From Desulfocucumis palustris (GTDB lineage Bacteria > Bacillota > Desulfotomaculia > Desulfotomaculales > Desulfocucumaceae), in assembly GCF_002933875.1 (NCBI RefSeq), contig NZ_BFAV01000045.1, forward strand, positions 1 to 64,000: a stretch of 64,000 nt of DNA, read 5' to 3'. The stretch's first letter is position 1; every line of letters starts with the position of its first letter. Below, one piece after another: positions 1 through 8,500 of the stretch. Under the pieces are notes generated by a model. That model saw only the letters and a program-made list of their open reading frames with translations. It was not told the DNA's origin and ran no database searches. A program made the position numbers and the translations under genes.

Positions 1-104
1 ATGAAGGCCTATCGCCATTGACGTTAATTCCAAGGCCATTGCTAAACGTCATTGGCGGGTATTAGTTTACCGCCAGGGAGCGCAAACCGCTACAGGGTGA
101 TTAA
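1..104. other. Window-edge stretch with a 13-bp dyad
   Basis: No gene is supported here. The arm CGCCATTGACGTT (13-25) and the inverted arm AACGTCATTGGCG (45-57) match at 12 of 13 positions around a 19-bp centre. There is no T-run, so an intrinsic terminator is unlikely; an operator or a recombinase-binding site is possible. Reading frame 2 is open from 5 to 100, but it begins right after a stop codon and has no recognisable start. Confidence 0.3.
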
Positions 105-326
105 ATGGACTTTTGTATGCAGTCTAAAGTATTGCCGAATAATCAAAAATTTCTTGGTATTAAAGAAATATCAGAAATATTAAACGTTCCGTATAGAACG
201 GTCTATAGATGGGTGACATCGGGTACTTTACCTGCTTATAAGTTTGGGTCTACCTATCGTATTTCAGAAACTGATTTTAATTCATTTTTTATCACTTCTA
301 AAATTAAGGAACCCTCAAAAGATTAA
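105..326 (+). CDS. Excisionase-family HTH protein (MerR/HTH_17 type)
   Basis: This is a 73-residue protein. Residues about 18-65 form the small winged helix typical of excisionase/MerR-like proteins: 'GIKEISEILNVPYRTVYRW' is the helix-turn-helix and 'YRISETDFNSFF' the wing. Such proteins are commonly recombination directionality factors of integrated elements, or small regulators. It converges on, and overlaps by a few bases, the XRE gene on the other strand. ATG at 105 is used; an in-frame ATG at 117 is also possible. It lies in the AT-rich block whose right edge cuts prkA near 1815, so a role as accessory factor of that putative element is plausible, but this is inferred from family and position only. 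Confidence 0.7.
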   Translation: MDFCMQSKVLPNNQKFLGIKEISEILNVPYRTVYRWVTSGTLPAYKFGSTYRISETDFNSFFITSKIKEPSKD

Positions 327-335
327 GAGGGTTCC
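308..335. terminator. Bidirectional terminator between convergent genes
   Basis: A perfect 9-bp stem, GGAACCCTC (308-316) and GAGGGTTCC (327-335), is followed by a T-rich tract on the plus strand and an A/T-rich tract on the other. It spans the stop codons of both convergent genes. Confidence 0.75.
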
Positions 336-1027
336 TTCTGTCTGTTTTTTCTGGTTTGAATTATATCAGCGATAATATCAGCATCAGTAGGATTTAGATT
401 TGTAAATTGAACTAAAAAATCAACTAAGTTAGTGTTTAGATATTTGTTGAATTCATTTATAATCTCGTCAATTGATTGTTTTTTTCCAAGTGCCTTGCCT
501 AAATCTATTGCCGCAACTTTCAAATTCCAAAAATATTTTACAATTTCACAATAATTGTTTATAATATTTTGCATTGTGGAAATTTTAATCTCAGTATCAT
601 GTTCGCTAGATGATAATAGTATTTTTTCTAAGGAGTCGATTAATCTCTCATGGTCCTTAATCTTGTCTTCTATTTCCATTTCATTGTAAAAAGCACTTTT
701 ATAGGTCGTATGATAAAAATTAGCTAGATTATTAAAAAAAGTTGGGTATTCAACCGGTTCTATGCCTTTTGGTTTTGGATACATTTCTTCAAATTTAGTT
801 GGTATCATACGTCCAGCTGATATAAATAAATCCGGTGCCATTAATGCTTCAGCAAGCTTGTACAAAACCTGATCTGATGGCATTCGGTTTCCTTTTTCTA
901 TTTTATTTAGATGGGACTGAGCTATCCCGGCCTGTTCAGCAAGGTCCTTTTGAGTCATCATTCGGCTTTCCCGTATACTCTTCAGAATAATCCCAAAATC
1001 ACACGGTTGTTTAGGATGTTCAGACAT
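323..1027 (-). CDS. XRE-family transcriptional regulator with long C-terminal domain
   Basis: The N-terminus (about residues 10-70) is a classical Cro/CI-type HTH: 'MTQKDLAEQAGIAQSHLNK' followed by 'IEKGNRMPSDQVLYKLAEAL'. The remaining 150 or so residues are helical and not recognised. ATG at 1027 is chosen because AAGGAG lies 9 nt upstream; the longer frame to 1066 adds 13 residues without a ribosome site and runs into the operator. The gene diverges from the 1107 ORF across a 29-bp inverted repeat (1059-1087), so autorepression is likely. In context it looks like the repressor of a mobile element. Confidence 0.8.
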   Translation of the reverse strand: MSEHPKQPCDFGIILKSIRESRMMTQKDLAEQAGIAQSHLNKIEKGNRMPSDQVLYKLAEALMAPDLFISAGRMIPTKFEEMYPKPKGIEPVEYPTFFNNLANFYHTTYKSAFYNEMEIEDKIKDHERLIDSLEKILLSSSEHDTEIKISTMQNIINNYCEIVKYFWNLKVAAIDLGKALGKKQSIDEIINEFNKYLNTNLVDFLVQFTNLNPTDADIIADIIQTRKNRQKEPS

Positions 1028-1058
1028 ATTATATAACTCCTTGTCTAAAAAATTCCTC

Positions 1059-1087
1059 AATGTCAATATATCATATGTATTGACATT
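1059..1087. promoter_or_regulatory. Divergent operator (inverted repeat)
   Basis: AATGTCAAT (1059-1067) and ATTGACATT (1079-1087) are perfect 9-bp inverted arms 11 bp apart, between the XRE gene and the rightward ORF. The right arm overlaps the -35 box TTGACA (1080-1085). Related half-sites ATGACA (1107-1112) and TTGACA (1135-1140) recur at 27-28 bp intervals. Binding by the XRE protein is inferred from position. Confidence 0.6.
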
Positions 1088-1108
1088 ATGCCTAATCTAA
1101 ATTAATAT
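1080..1108 (+). promoter_or_regulatory. Sigma-A type promoter
   Basis: TTGACA (1080-1085), a 17-bp spacer, then TAATAT (1103-1108). Transcription would begin near 1115, downstream of the ATG at 1107, so that ATG is unlikely to be the start of the following gene. Confidence 0.6.
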
Positions 1109-1211
1109 GACATTAAGACAATATATACATAAATTTGACATAAAGGAATTTTACCGGAACCGGCCCGGACAACCGGCCTCACTATGTGGGGATTATTTGG
1201 GAGGGATTTCT

Positions 1212-1535
1212 GTGTCTTTTCCACCCGTAATAAAAGTGGTTTTTGCTGCCGATGGGACAGGAAAAATCAAAGCCCTACTTGATCCTAAAACAGCAGAATA
1301 CGCAGTAAAAAAAGGGCGTGCCAGAAAAATTTCAGATAATCTGGTGCAATATAAAAAAGTGTGGAAAGATGTGAAGCCTCTTGATCCTTCGGAAATCGAC
1401 AATATAATTTTGTTGGGTACGGTTTCCATATATACCCCAAAAAGCGGCTGGTTAAAAGCCGATAGGTCAGATATAGAAAAAATATCTGAACATAATAAGA
1501 AAATTTGTCGTGAACAGCTTAGTAAAAAGAATTAG
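1212..1535 (+). CDS. Hypothetical protein of the AT-rich block
   Basis: I do not recognise this protein. The open frame begins at ATG 1107 (142 residues), but a good promoter places the transcript start near 1115. A GGAGGG ribosome site at 1200-1205 sits 6 nt before GTG 1212, so a 107-residue product is preferred. It is basic, with a predicted beta-rich first half ('VIKVVFAADGTGKIKALLD') and a Lys-rich C-terminus, and no signal peptide or membrane segment. It is transcribed away from the XRE gene and is probably under its control. A weak hairpin follows at 1551-1576. It could be an accessory protein of the putative upstream element. Confidence 0.5.
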   Translation: MSFPPVIKVVFAADGTGKIKALLDPKTAEYAVKKGRARKISDNLVQYKKVWKDVKPLDPSEIDNIILLGTVSIYTPKSGWLKADRSDIEKISEHNKKICREQLSKKN

Positions 1536-1550
1536 GCGTTTATTTGGCCT

Positions 1551-1576
1551 CCAGGGTTTTCTTGGGGGTTTTGTAT
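1551..1576 (+). terminator. Weak terminator-like hairpin
   Basis: CCTCCA pairs with TGGGGG (one G-U) and is followed by a short TTTTG tract, just after the 1212-1535 ORF. It is only weakly supported. Confidence 0.3.
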
Positions 1577-1641
1577 TTGGCACGTTATCCCAAGCAGCAG
1601 GACAGGCTATTGTTTCATATATTGTTTTGAGGTGATTCCAA

Positions 1642-1821
1642 TTGATAATCAAAGGCAAATTCGGTATCATAACCATACATCCGCCGACCACAAAACCGTC
1701 GGTTGCGGATGAAGACAGGTTATATATTACGTTGGCTAAATGCCTTGCCGTAAAGTCTGTTCCTGCTGGTGCAAAGGGCATCAAATGTATTGGTATAATG
1801 AATAAACATGCAATGAAATGA
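1642..1821 (+). CDS. Small ORF ending at the prkA junction
   Basis: This is a 59-codon frame with TTG start, preceded by GAGGTG (1629-1634) at 7-nt spacing. No family is recognised; the sequence begins MIIKGKFGIITIHPPTTKPS and ends in a basic tail. Its stop TGA (1819-1821) overlaps the ATG (1818) of the prkA middle fragment as ATGA, and lies inside sequence that belongs to prkA. The element gene is therefore closed by a host-derived stop codon, as also happens for the serine recombinase at 13271. It may be a genuine small gene of the upstream element or an open frame created by integration. Confidence 0.4.
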   Translation: MIIKGKFGIITIHPPTTKPSVADEDRLYITLAKCLAVKSVPAGAKGIKCIGIMNKHAMK

Positions 1822-2393
1822 TCATCGCCCACACCAACGAGAATGAATACAAGGCCTTTATCAGCAACAAAAAGAATGAGGCCTTGCAGTCAAGGATTAT
1901 TGTTCTGAAAATACCCTACAATTTGAAGGTCTCTGAAGAAGTCAAAATATATGAAAAACTTATAAAACAGGGTGATTTAAAGGACATACACATAGCCCCG
2001 CATGCCCTGAAGGTGGCCAGCATATTCTCCGTGCTTTCCCGCCTGAAGGAGAGTAAGAAGCAGGGCATGGACGTGGTCAAAAAAATGAAACTTTATGACG
2101 GCGAGGATGTAGAAGGGTTTAAGCAGAAGGATCTGGCCGAACTGCATAATGAATTCGGGGATGAGGGAATGAGCGGCGTCGATCCCCGTTATGTGATTAA
2201 CCGGCTATCCTCCGCCCTGATCCGGACCACAACCAAATGCATCAACCCGCTGGACGTTTTAAGGGCCTTGAAGGACGGGCTGGACCAGCACGCTTCCGTT
2301 AACAAGGAGGAAAAAGACCGGTTGCTGAATTTCATTTCTGTTGCCCGCAAGGAAATGAACGCCATAGTGGAGATAAAAATTCATTCCGGATGA
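1818..2393 (+). CDS. prkA: PrkA serine protein kinase, middle fragment (interrupted gene)
   Basis: From GAA at 1815 to GAA at 2354 the sequence reads as the central part of the PrkA family (AAA+ protein with C-terminal kinase-like region, about 630 residues in Bacillus): 'IAHTNENEYKAFISNKKNEA', 'HIAPHALKVASIFSVL', 'DEGMSGVDPRYVINRLSSAL', 'LRALKDGLDQH', 'FISVARKE'. After codon 2352-2354 the homology stops, and a foreign tail of 12 codons runs to TGA at 2391. The C-terminal part resumes in frame at 13267. About 285 N-terminal residues, including the Walker A region, are absent upstream, where the sequence before 1815 is unrelated. The ATG at 1818 is an internal methionine of the family, not a real start. 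In B. subtilis prkA belongs to the mother-cell sporulation programme. Confidence 0.9.
   Translation: MIIAHTNENEYKAFISNKKNEALQSRIIVLKIPYNLKVSEEVKIYEKLIKQGDLKDIHIAPHALKVASIFSVLSRLKESKKQGMDVVKKMKLYDGEDVEGFKQKDLAELHNEFGDEGMSGVDPRYVINRLSSALIRTTTKCINPLDVLRALKDGLDQHASVNKEEKDRLLNFISVARKEMNAIVEIKIHSG
2351..2381. other. Left attachment junction (attL) of the 10.9-kb element
   Basis: GGAA at 2351-2354 is the last sequence shared with the right junction (13263-13266). Element sequence begins at 2355. The arm at 2360-2381 (starting CGCCATAGTGG) begins 5 nt from the core. It is an inverted match, 19 of 22 bases, to the arm at 13236-13257, which likewise ends 5 nt from its core. This symmetry places the crossover within GGAA, with GA as the likely central dinucleotide for a serine recombinase. 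Confidence 0.85.
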
Positions 2394-2507
2394 GGCCTGG
2401 CCGGCGCAAGAAAAATTTTCAAAAAATGTTTTTGTAAAGAAGGGCAAAATAAAAAGATGTAGTATACTATATTTAGGAAAATTGAATAAAGCCAAGTGTA
2501 GAGTATT

Positions 2508-2684
2508 AAGGTGCCCGAACAGGGAGAATAGGGAAGCCGGAGGGAACCCCGCTGTGTGGTTCTAAAACGGCGCGGACCCACCACTGTAGTCGGAGAGCCT
2601 GCTCAATTTATGCCACTGGGGTTTTGCCCCGGGAAGGTTTGAGCTCAGGCGATGATCCGTTAGCCAGGAGACCTGCCTTTTTAC
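2508..2684 (+). ncRNA. Cobalamin riboswitch aptamer
   Basis: Conserved elements of the AdoCbl class are visible: GGGAAGCCGG-like P3 region near 2534, the GCCACTG box at 2612-2618, and the 3' block AGCCAGGAGACCTGCC at 2662-2677. It lies 70-80 nt before bzaA with an intrinsic terminator in between (2706-2742), so cobamide binding probably stops transcription of bzaAB. TATACT at 2463-2468 could be the -10 box, but no good -35 was found. Confidence 0.92.
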
Positions 2685-2705
2685 TTAGCTTGGGGATGAT
2701 GGAAA

Positions 2706-2742
2706 AATCCTCAACCTTTATGGGTTGAGGATTATTTTTTTT
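2706..2742 (+). terminator. Riboswitch attenuator terminator
   Basis: AATCCTCAACC (2706-2716) pairs with GGGTTGAGGATT (2722-2733), followed by eight T residues. The bzaA ribosome site AGGGGGGG (2743-2750) comes immediately after. Confidence 0.88.
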
Positions 2743-2756
2743 AGGGGGGGACGGCC

Positions 2757-4055
2757 TTGACACGGTTAACCAGAGCTTTAAAGGGAGAATTGACACCCGG
2801 GATGGTGCGGGTGGCTTCCATGGAGGGAGTGGCTCCCGAACTGGTAGGTAAAGGAGTAGCCGACGGCAGCATTGTTATACTCAGGAATTCAAACCGGAAA
2901 AGTGACATCGTGGAAGGGATCGGCAAGGGTTTAAGAACAAAAGTAAGCGCCAGTGTGGGTTTGTATGGCAGCCAGGCTTCCGTGCCCACTGAGTTGATGA
3001 AGGTGCAAGCGGCTCTGGATGCCGGTACCAACGCGATAATGGATTTAAGTGTCAGCGGCGATATAAATGGATTGCGGCGACAGGTGCTGGCCGCTGCGTC
3101 AAAGCCGGTGGGAACGCTTCCGTTGTACCAGGCGCTGGCCGAGGCGAAAGAAAAATACAATACGCCGGCCAAAATGAAAGTTGATGAATTATTCGGGGTT
3201 ATTGAACGCCACGCCGCTGACGGGGTTGATTTCCTGGCCTTGCATTGCGGCACAACCATGGAAATAGTAAAAAGGGCCAAGAAGGACGGCAGGGTCGATC
3301 CGCTGGTTAGCTACGGAGGCTCGCACCTGATCGGCTGGATGCTGTATAACCAGATGGAAAACCCGCTTTACACAGGTTTTGACAGAATTCTGGAAATTGC
3401 CGGCAAATATGACGTCACCATTAGCCTGGCTGACGGCATGAGGCCCGGTTGTCTCGCCGACTCCCTTGACGGCGCCCAGGTACAGGAGTTGGTGCTTCTG
3501 GGTGAACTGGTGAGGCGGGCCAGGGAGGCAGGGGTGCAGGTAATGGTTAAAGGACCGGGCCATGTGCCTTTGCACCAGCTGAAGGCAACGGTTGTGCTGC
3601 AAAAAAGTCTTTGCAAGGGGGCACCATACTTTGTTTTCGGGCCGGTTGTTACCGATATAGCAGCAGGCTACGACCATATCAGCGCATCCATCGGTGGCGC
3701 CGTCTCCGCCTGGGCGGGCGCGGAATTTTTATGTTATGTCACCGCCTCCGAACATATTGGCCTTCCTGACATTAACCAGGTGAGAGAAGGGGTTGTCGCC
3801 GCCCGTATTGCGGCACACGCCGGAGATCTGGCGAAGGGCTTGCCTGGGGCGGCGGAGTGGGACCTGGAAATATCCAGGGCCAGGAAGCTGCTGGACTGGG
3901 AAAAACAAATCCGGCTGGCCGTCGATCCTGAAAGAGCCCGCTATTTGAGAGAAGAGAGAAGCGACGGTAATTCCGAAGGCTGTGCCATGTGCGGAAAATA
4001 TTGCGCAATGAAAGTTGTGTCGGAATATCTGGGTAGTCCCAGGCAAAATTGTTAG
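2757..4055 (+). CDS. bzaA: ThiC paralogue BzaA, 5-hydroxybenzimidazole synthesis
   Basis: This 432-residue protein of the radical-SAM ThiC fold starts at TTG 2757, 6 nt after AGGGGGGG. Family blocks include 'LFGVIERHAADGVDFLALHCG', 'DSLDGAQVQELVLLGELVRR', 'VKGPGHVPLHQL' and the C-terminal iron-sulfur motif CAMCGKYC. That motif has CX2CX3C spacing, one residue shorter than CX2CX4C of standard ThiC. Two adjacent ThiC paralogues behind a cobalamin rather than a TPP riboswitch are the signature of the anaerobic bza pathway, in which BzaA plus BzaB convert aminoimidazole ribotide to 5-hydroxybenzimidazole, the base of the cobamide lower ligand. The A/B assignment follows gene order and is less certain than the pathway. 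It lies inside the 10.9-kb element. Confidence 0.82.
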   Translation: MTRLTRALKGELTPGMVRVASMEGVAPELVGKGVADGSIVILRNSNRKSDIVEGIGKGLRTKVSASVGLYGSQASVPTELMKVQAALDAGTNAIMDLSVSGDINGLRRQVLAAASKPVGTLPLYQALAEAKEKYNTPAKMKVDELFGVIERHAADGVDFLALHCGTTMEIVKRAKKDGRVDPLVSYGGSHLIGWMLYNQMENPLYTGFDRILEIAGKYDVTISLADGMRPGCLADSLDGAQVQELVLLGELVRRAREAGVQVMVKGPGHVPLHQLKATVVLQKSLCKGAPYFVFGPVVTDIAAGYDHISASIGGAVSAWAGAEFLCYVTASEHIGLPDINQVREGVVAARIAAHAGDLAKGLPGAAEWDLEISRARKLLDWEKQIRLAVDPERARYLREERSDGNSEGCAMCGKYCAMKVVSEYLGSPRQNC

Positions 4056-4071
4056 ATTAGGAGGGAAATAT

Positions 4072-5358
4072 ATGACACAGATCCAGGCCGCCCAATCGGG
4101 AAAAATAACTGTTGAAATGGAAGCGGTGGCAGCGGCGGAAAGCGTGGCTGTTGATATTATCAGGAACGGGGTTGCCTCCGGGGAAATAGTAATTCCTAAA
4201 AATATTAAAAGAAAACATATTAAGGTTTGCGGAATTGGCCGGGGCTTGAGGGTAAAGGTGAATGCTCTCATCGGAACCTCCAGTGACCGGGACTCCATTG
4301 AGATGGAAAAAAGGAAGCTGGCTATTGCTGAAGGCGCGGGCTGTGATGCGGTAATGGATTTAAGCACCGGCGGGAATATTGCCGCCATGAGAAAGCAGAC
4401 CCTGGAGTCGGCCGGGGTTCCGGTGGGAAGTGTTCCAATTTATCAGGCTGCGATAGAAGCCATAGATAAAAGAGGCGCAGTGGTGGCCATGACTGCCGAA
4501 GACATGTTCCGGGCCATTGAAATGCAGGCGGCCGAGGGCGTGGACTTTATGGCAATTCATTGCGCTTTAAACTTTGATGTTATTAAACGTCTTCAGGCCG
4601 GAAAGAGAGTCACAGACGTGGTCAGCCGGGGCGGGGCCTTCCTGACGGGCTGGATGCTGCACAACCGGAAGGAAAACCCTTTGTACGAGCAATTTGACCG
4701 GGTGCTCGGCATATTAAAAGAATATGACGTGACACTGAGCCTTGGTGACGCCATCCGCCCCGGCTCAACTGCCGATTCCCTTGACGGCGCCCAGCTGCAG
4801 GGTATGATAGTGGCAGGTGAACTGGTGGCCAGGGCTAAAGCTGCCGGAGTGCAGGTCATGGTGGAGGGCCCGGGACATGTGCCCATGCATCATGTGGAAA
4901 CCACCATGCTGTTGCAGAAGCGGCTGTGCGACAATGCTCCTTATTTTATACTGGGCACCCTGGCAACTGACATCGCGCCGGGGTATGATCACATAACATC
5001 GGCCATAGGCGGGGCCATAGCCGGCGCCGCCGGGGCCGACTTCATCTGTTACGTAACGCCTGCGGAACACCTTGGCCTGCCCGGTGAGGAAGATGTCAGG
5101 GAAGGGGTTATAGCGGCAAGAATCGCCGCCCATGCGGCGAATATAGCCAGGGGCCATGAGCAGTCACGGCAAAAGGATTTTCAAATGGCCTGTTCCAGAA
5201 CCGCAGGCAATACAGAGGGACAGATAAAAATGTCCATTGATCCGGCCAGGGCGGCCGCCGCCCTTGAAGCGCAAAAGTCCGGCGATATTTCTTGCGCCCT
5301 TTGTGGCGACAATTGCACCGCGGAAATTGCCGCCAGGTATTTCGGTATCATAAGATAG
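4072..5358 (+). CDS. bzaB: ThiC paralogue BzaB, 5-hydroxybenzimidazole synthesis
   Basis: This 428-residue ThiC-like radical-SAM protein starts at ATG 4072, preceded by AGGAGGG (4059-4065). The open frame extends to 4015, but that part overlaps bzaA and has no ribosome site. It parallels bzaA throughout: 'MFRAIEMQAAEGVDFMAIHC', 'DSLDGAQLQGMIVAGELVAR', 'VEGPGHVPMHHV', 'LATDIAPGYDHITSAIGGA' and a terminal CALCGDNC iron-sulfur motif, also CX2CX3C. It is 16 nt from bzaA and surely cotranscribed, ending at the terminator 5441-5472. No bzaC, bzaD, bzaE or cobT follows, so the pair alone should yield the unmethylated base. Thiamine biosynthesis is the alternative reading but fits the riboswitch poorly. 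Confidence 0.82.
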   Translation: MTQIQAAQSGKITVEMEAVAAAESVAVDIIRNGVASGEIVIPKNIKRKHIKVCGIGRGLRVKVNALIGTSSDRDSIEMEKRKLAIAEGAGCDAVMDLSTGGNIAAMRKQTLESAGVPVGSVPIYQAAIEAIDKRGAVVAMTAEDMFRAIEMQAAEGVDFMAIHCALNFDVIKRLQAGKRVTDVVSRGGAFLTGWMLHNRKENPLYEQFDRVLGILKEYDVTLSLGDAIRPGSTADSLDGAQLQGMIVAGELVARAKAAGVQVMVEGPGHVPMHHVETTMLLQKRLCDNAPYFILGTLATDIAPGYDHITSAIGGAIAGAAGADFICYVTPAEHLGLPGEEDVREGVIAARIAAHAANIARGHEQSRQKDFQMACSRTAGNTEGQIKMSIDPARAAAALEAQKSGDISCALCGDNCTAEIAARYFGIIR

Positions 5359-5440
5359 GCTAAAAGTTGTCCCCAAAGCTTCCGTGTTTGCCCAGGCGGG
5401 TTAAGACTGCTGAAGACAATCCACGGAATATGCGAATATA

Positions 5441-5474
5441 AACAACCCCGGTCCCAAAAGCCGGGGTTGTTTAT
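5441..5474 (+). terminator. Terminator of the bza operon
   Basis: AACAACCCCGG (5441-5451) pairs perfectly with CCGGGGTTGTT (5461-5471), followed by TATTAAAATT. It separates bzaB from the next gene by about 100 bp. Confidence 0.85.
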
Positions 5475-5578
5475 TAAAATTCCATCCTTTTCTTAAAAAA
5501 GGGAAAATTAAAAATTTGTCGTACTGATATAAAGCCATTGAATTAGGCAATTAAATCACCTATATGGAGGATTAACCA

Positions 5579-8500
5579 GTGCCGTTACGGAAAAAAGCTT
5601 TGATTATTATCAGTGCGACATTTGTTGTCGTAATTGCCGTCCTTCATATAGCCACTTATAACATATTGCTTAAAAGTTACGGGAAATTGGAAGAGCAGGA
5701 TACCCGGCATGCCGTGGAACAGGTCCGGAATGTTTTGTCTAACGAGCTTACAGCGTTAAATGCAACCACAGGCGACTGGGCGGCCTGGGATGATACCTGC
5801 CGGTTTATAAAAGACGGCAACCCCGGTTATATACAGACAAATCTGGTGGAATCCACTTATACGGTTAATAAACTGAATATGATAATTTTTATTGATTCCA
5901 CCGGCCATTTGGTATATGGGAAAAGCTACGATTTAGCCAATAACAGGGAGTTGGCCTTGCCCACAAGCTTAATTAATAACCACCTTTCAAAGGGTAGTAT
6001 TTTATTGACGCACCCAAACCCTAACAGCAGCATTACCGGGATTATTGTTCTTCCCGAAGGCCCCCTGCTGATGTCTGCGCGGCCGATAGTATCAAGCGAG
6101 TATAAAGGGCCTATATGCGGAACCCTTATAATGGGCCGTTATCTGGATGCCGCCCTTATTGACAAGATTGTGGATATTACAAAAACCCCTGTAACCTTAG
6201 GTGAGTTTGTAAATATAAGCAGTGCTTCCGATTTTAGCGAGGCCGGCAGGCATTTGTCCGCCGCAAATCCATTTTATATTAAACCTCAAAACGAAGAAAA
6301 CGTTTATGGATATGCCCTGATAAATGATGTTTATGGAAAGCCGGGCTTGATTCTGCGGGCTGAACTGCACAGGGACATATATCAGCGGGGACTGTCCACT
6401 TTCAACTACATAATAGCAATCACACTGATTACAGCTTTAGTGCTGGGAACAGTAATTATATTGATACTGGAAAAACTTGTGTTATCAAGGCTTACTTTTT
6501 TAAGCCGCCGTATAGGTGATATAGGTAACTATAGTGACATTTCCGAACCTGTAAAAATCAGCGGCAAGGATGAATTATCCGCTCTCGCGGATTCAATTAA
6601 TAAAATGCTGCGGGCGTTAATGAAAAGCGAGACCAGGTATAAAGAGCTGGTGGATACTTTGCCCATAACTATTTTCGAGATGGATAGCCGCGGGTATATT
6701 ACCTTTGTAAATAAGTATACATCTAAATTGCTGGGCTACACCCGGGAAGAACTGCAAAGTGGATTTGCCGGTGTCAACATAATAGCTCCCGGGGACAGGT
6801 TGAGGGCTGAAAATAATATTAGCAGGGTTTTAAGGGGGGAAGTGCTGGGCGGCAGGGATTACCTGGCCCGGCGCAAGGACGGCGGGAGTATTTCGGTTTT
6901 TATACAGACCGCGCCGATTATGGCCGACGGCAGAATTACGGGTATAAGAGGTTCAGCGGTGGATGTCAGTGAGATTAAAAATGCCCGGAAGGCGCTGCGT
7001 AGAAGCGAGGAGAGGTATCGCAACATACTGGATAGCATAGAGGATGGATACATTGAGGTGGATATTACCGGGAACATAGTTTTTGTCAATGAATCAGCCT
7101 GCCGCATATCAGGTTTTGACAGAGACGAGCTAATCCATAGCAATTATAAAAAATATACCGTGCCGGAAATTGTGCCTAAAGTATTCGAAGTATTTAACGG
7201 TGTGTACGTTTCCGGCAAGCCGTCCAGGCTGTTTGACTGGCAGATTGTAAGAAAGGATGGCGCAAAGAGATACCTGGAAGCCTATATTTCCCTGATATGG
7301 GATAAAAGCGGGGAGAAAGCGGGCTTCAGGGGAATTGCCAGGGATATAACCGAGCGTAAAGAAATTGAAGAGAAGCTCAGGGAGAGTGAAGAGAAATTCA
7401 GGCTTCTATTTGAAAACAACCCCATGGGTATTTATCATTTCGATAAAGAGGGAGTCGTCACGGATTGTAACGATAAATTTCTTGAAATAATCGGTTCAAC
7501 AAGGGACAGGGTGGTTGGGTTTCATACATTAAACCTGCCCGGCAATAAAATGGTGGAATCCATAAAGAAGGCCCTTGCCGGGGAACAGAGCCACTACGAG
7601 GGAGAATACATTACTTATATCTCCCAAAAAAATGTATTAATTAAGGCGGAATTTGCTCCCATAATAATTGGCCATAACTCTGTCATTGGCGGGGTGTGTA
7701 TTGTGGAAGACATTATGGAACGCAAGAAGGCGGAGGAGCGGTTAAAATATTTAAGCTACCATGATTCACTAACCAACCTTAATAATCGAGCATATTTCGA
7801 AAAGGAAATGAACCGCTTGCAAGAAGTCCGTTTTTCTTCAATGGGTATCATAATATGTGATGTGGACGGCTTAAAGGTTGTTAATGATACTCTGGGCCAT
7901 GACGCCGGAGACAGGTTGCTGGTTATCGCTGCAGGTGCTATTAGGGATTCCTTCAGAAAAGATGATATAGTGGCCCGAATAGGCGGTGACGAATTTGCCG
8001 TACTGCTTCCTGACAGCTCGAAGCATGCGGTGGAAAACGCAATATGCAGATTGAAAAAGAGTATTATGAATTATAACATGACCAATACGGATATGCAGCT
8101 GAGTATTTCCGTGGGGTACGCCCATGCGGACAGGAATATTCCGGACTTAAATGATTTATTTAAAGCCGCGGATAACAGTATGTACAGGGAAAAGCTGCAC
8201 AGCAGCCACAGCGCCCGCAGCGCCATCGTACACACCCTGATGAAGGCCCTTGAGGCAAGAGACTTTATAACCGAGGGTCACGCCGACAGGCTTCAGGATA
8301 TTGTAGCCCGCATAGCAACAGTATTGGGACTTGGTGAACAAAAGATATCCGATCTTCGGCTGCTGGCCCAATTTCACGATATCGGAAAAGTAGGCATTCC
8401 CGACCGTATACTCTTTAAGCCGGGGCTTCTTACAGCCGAGGAATTTCTGGAAATGAAGCACCATTGCGAAATAGGTCACAGAATAGCGCTTTCTTCCCCG

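Noticed and set aside
2757-5358. Calling the two ThiC-like genes thiamine biosynthesis (thiC)
   Set aside because: They are controlled by a cobalamin, not a TPP, riboswitch, occur as a tandem pair, and have altered cluster spacing; BzaA/BzaB fits better.
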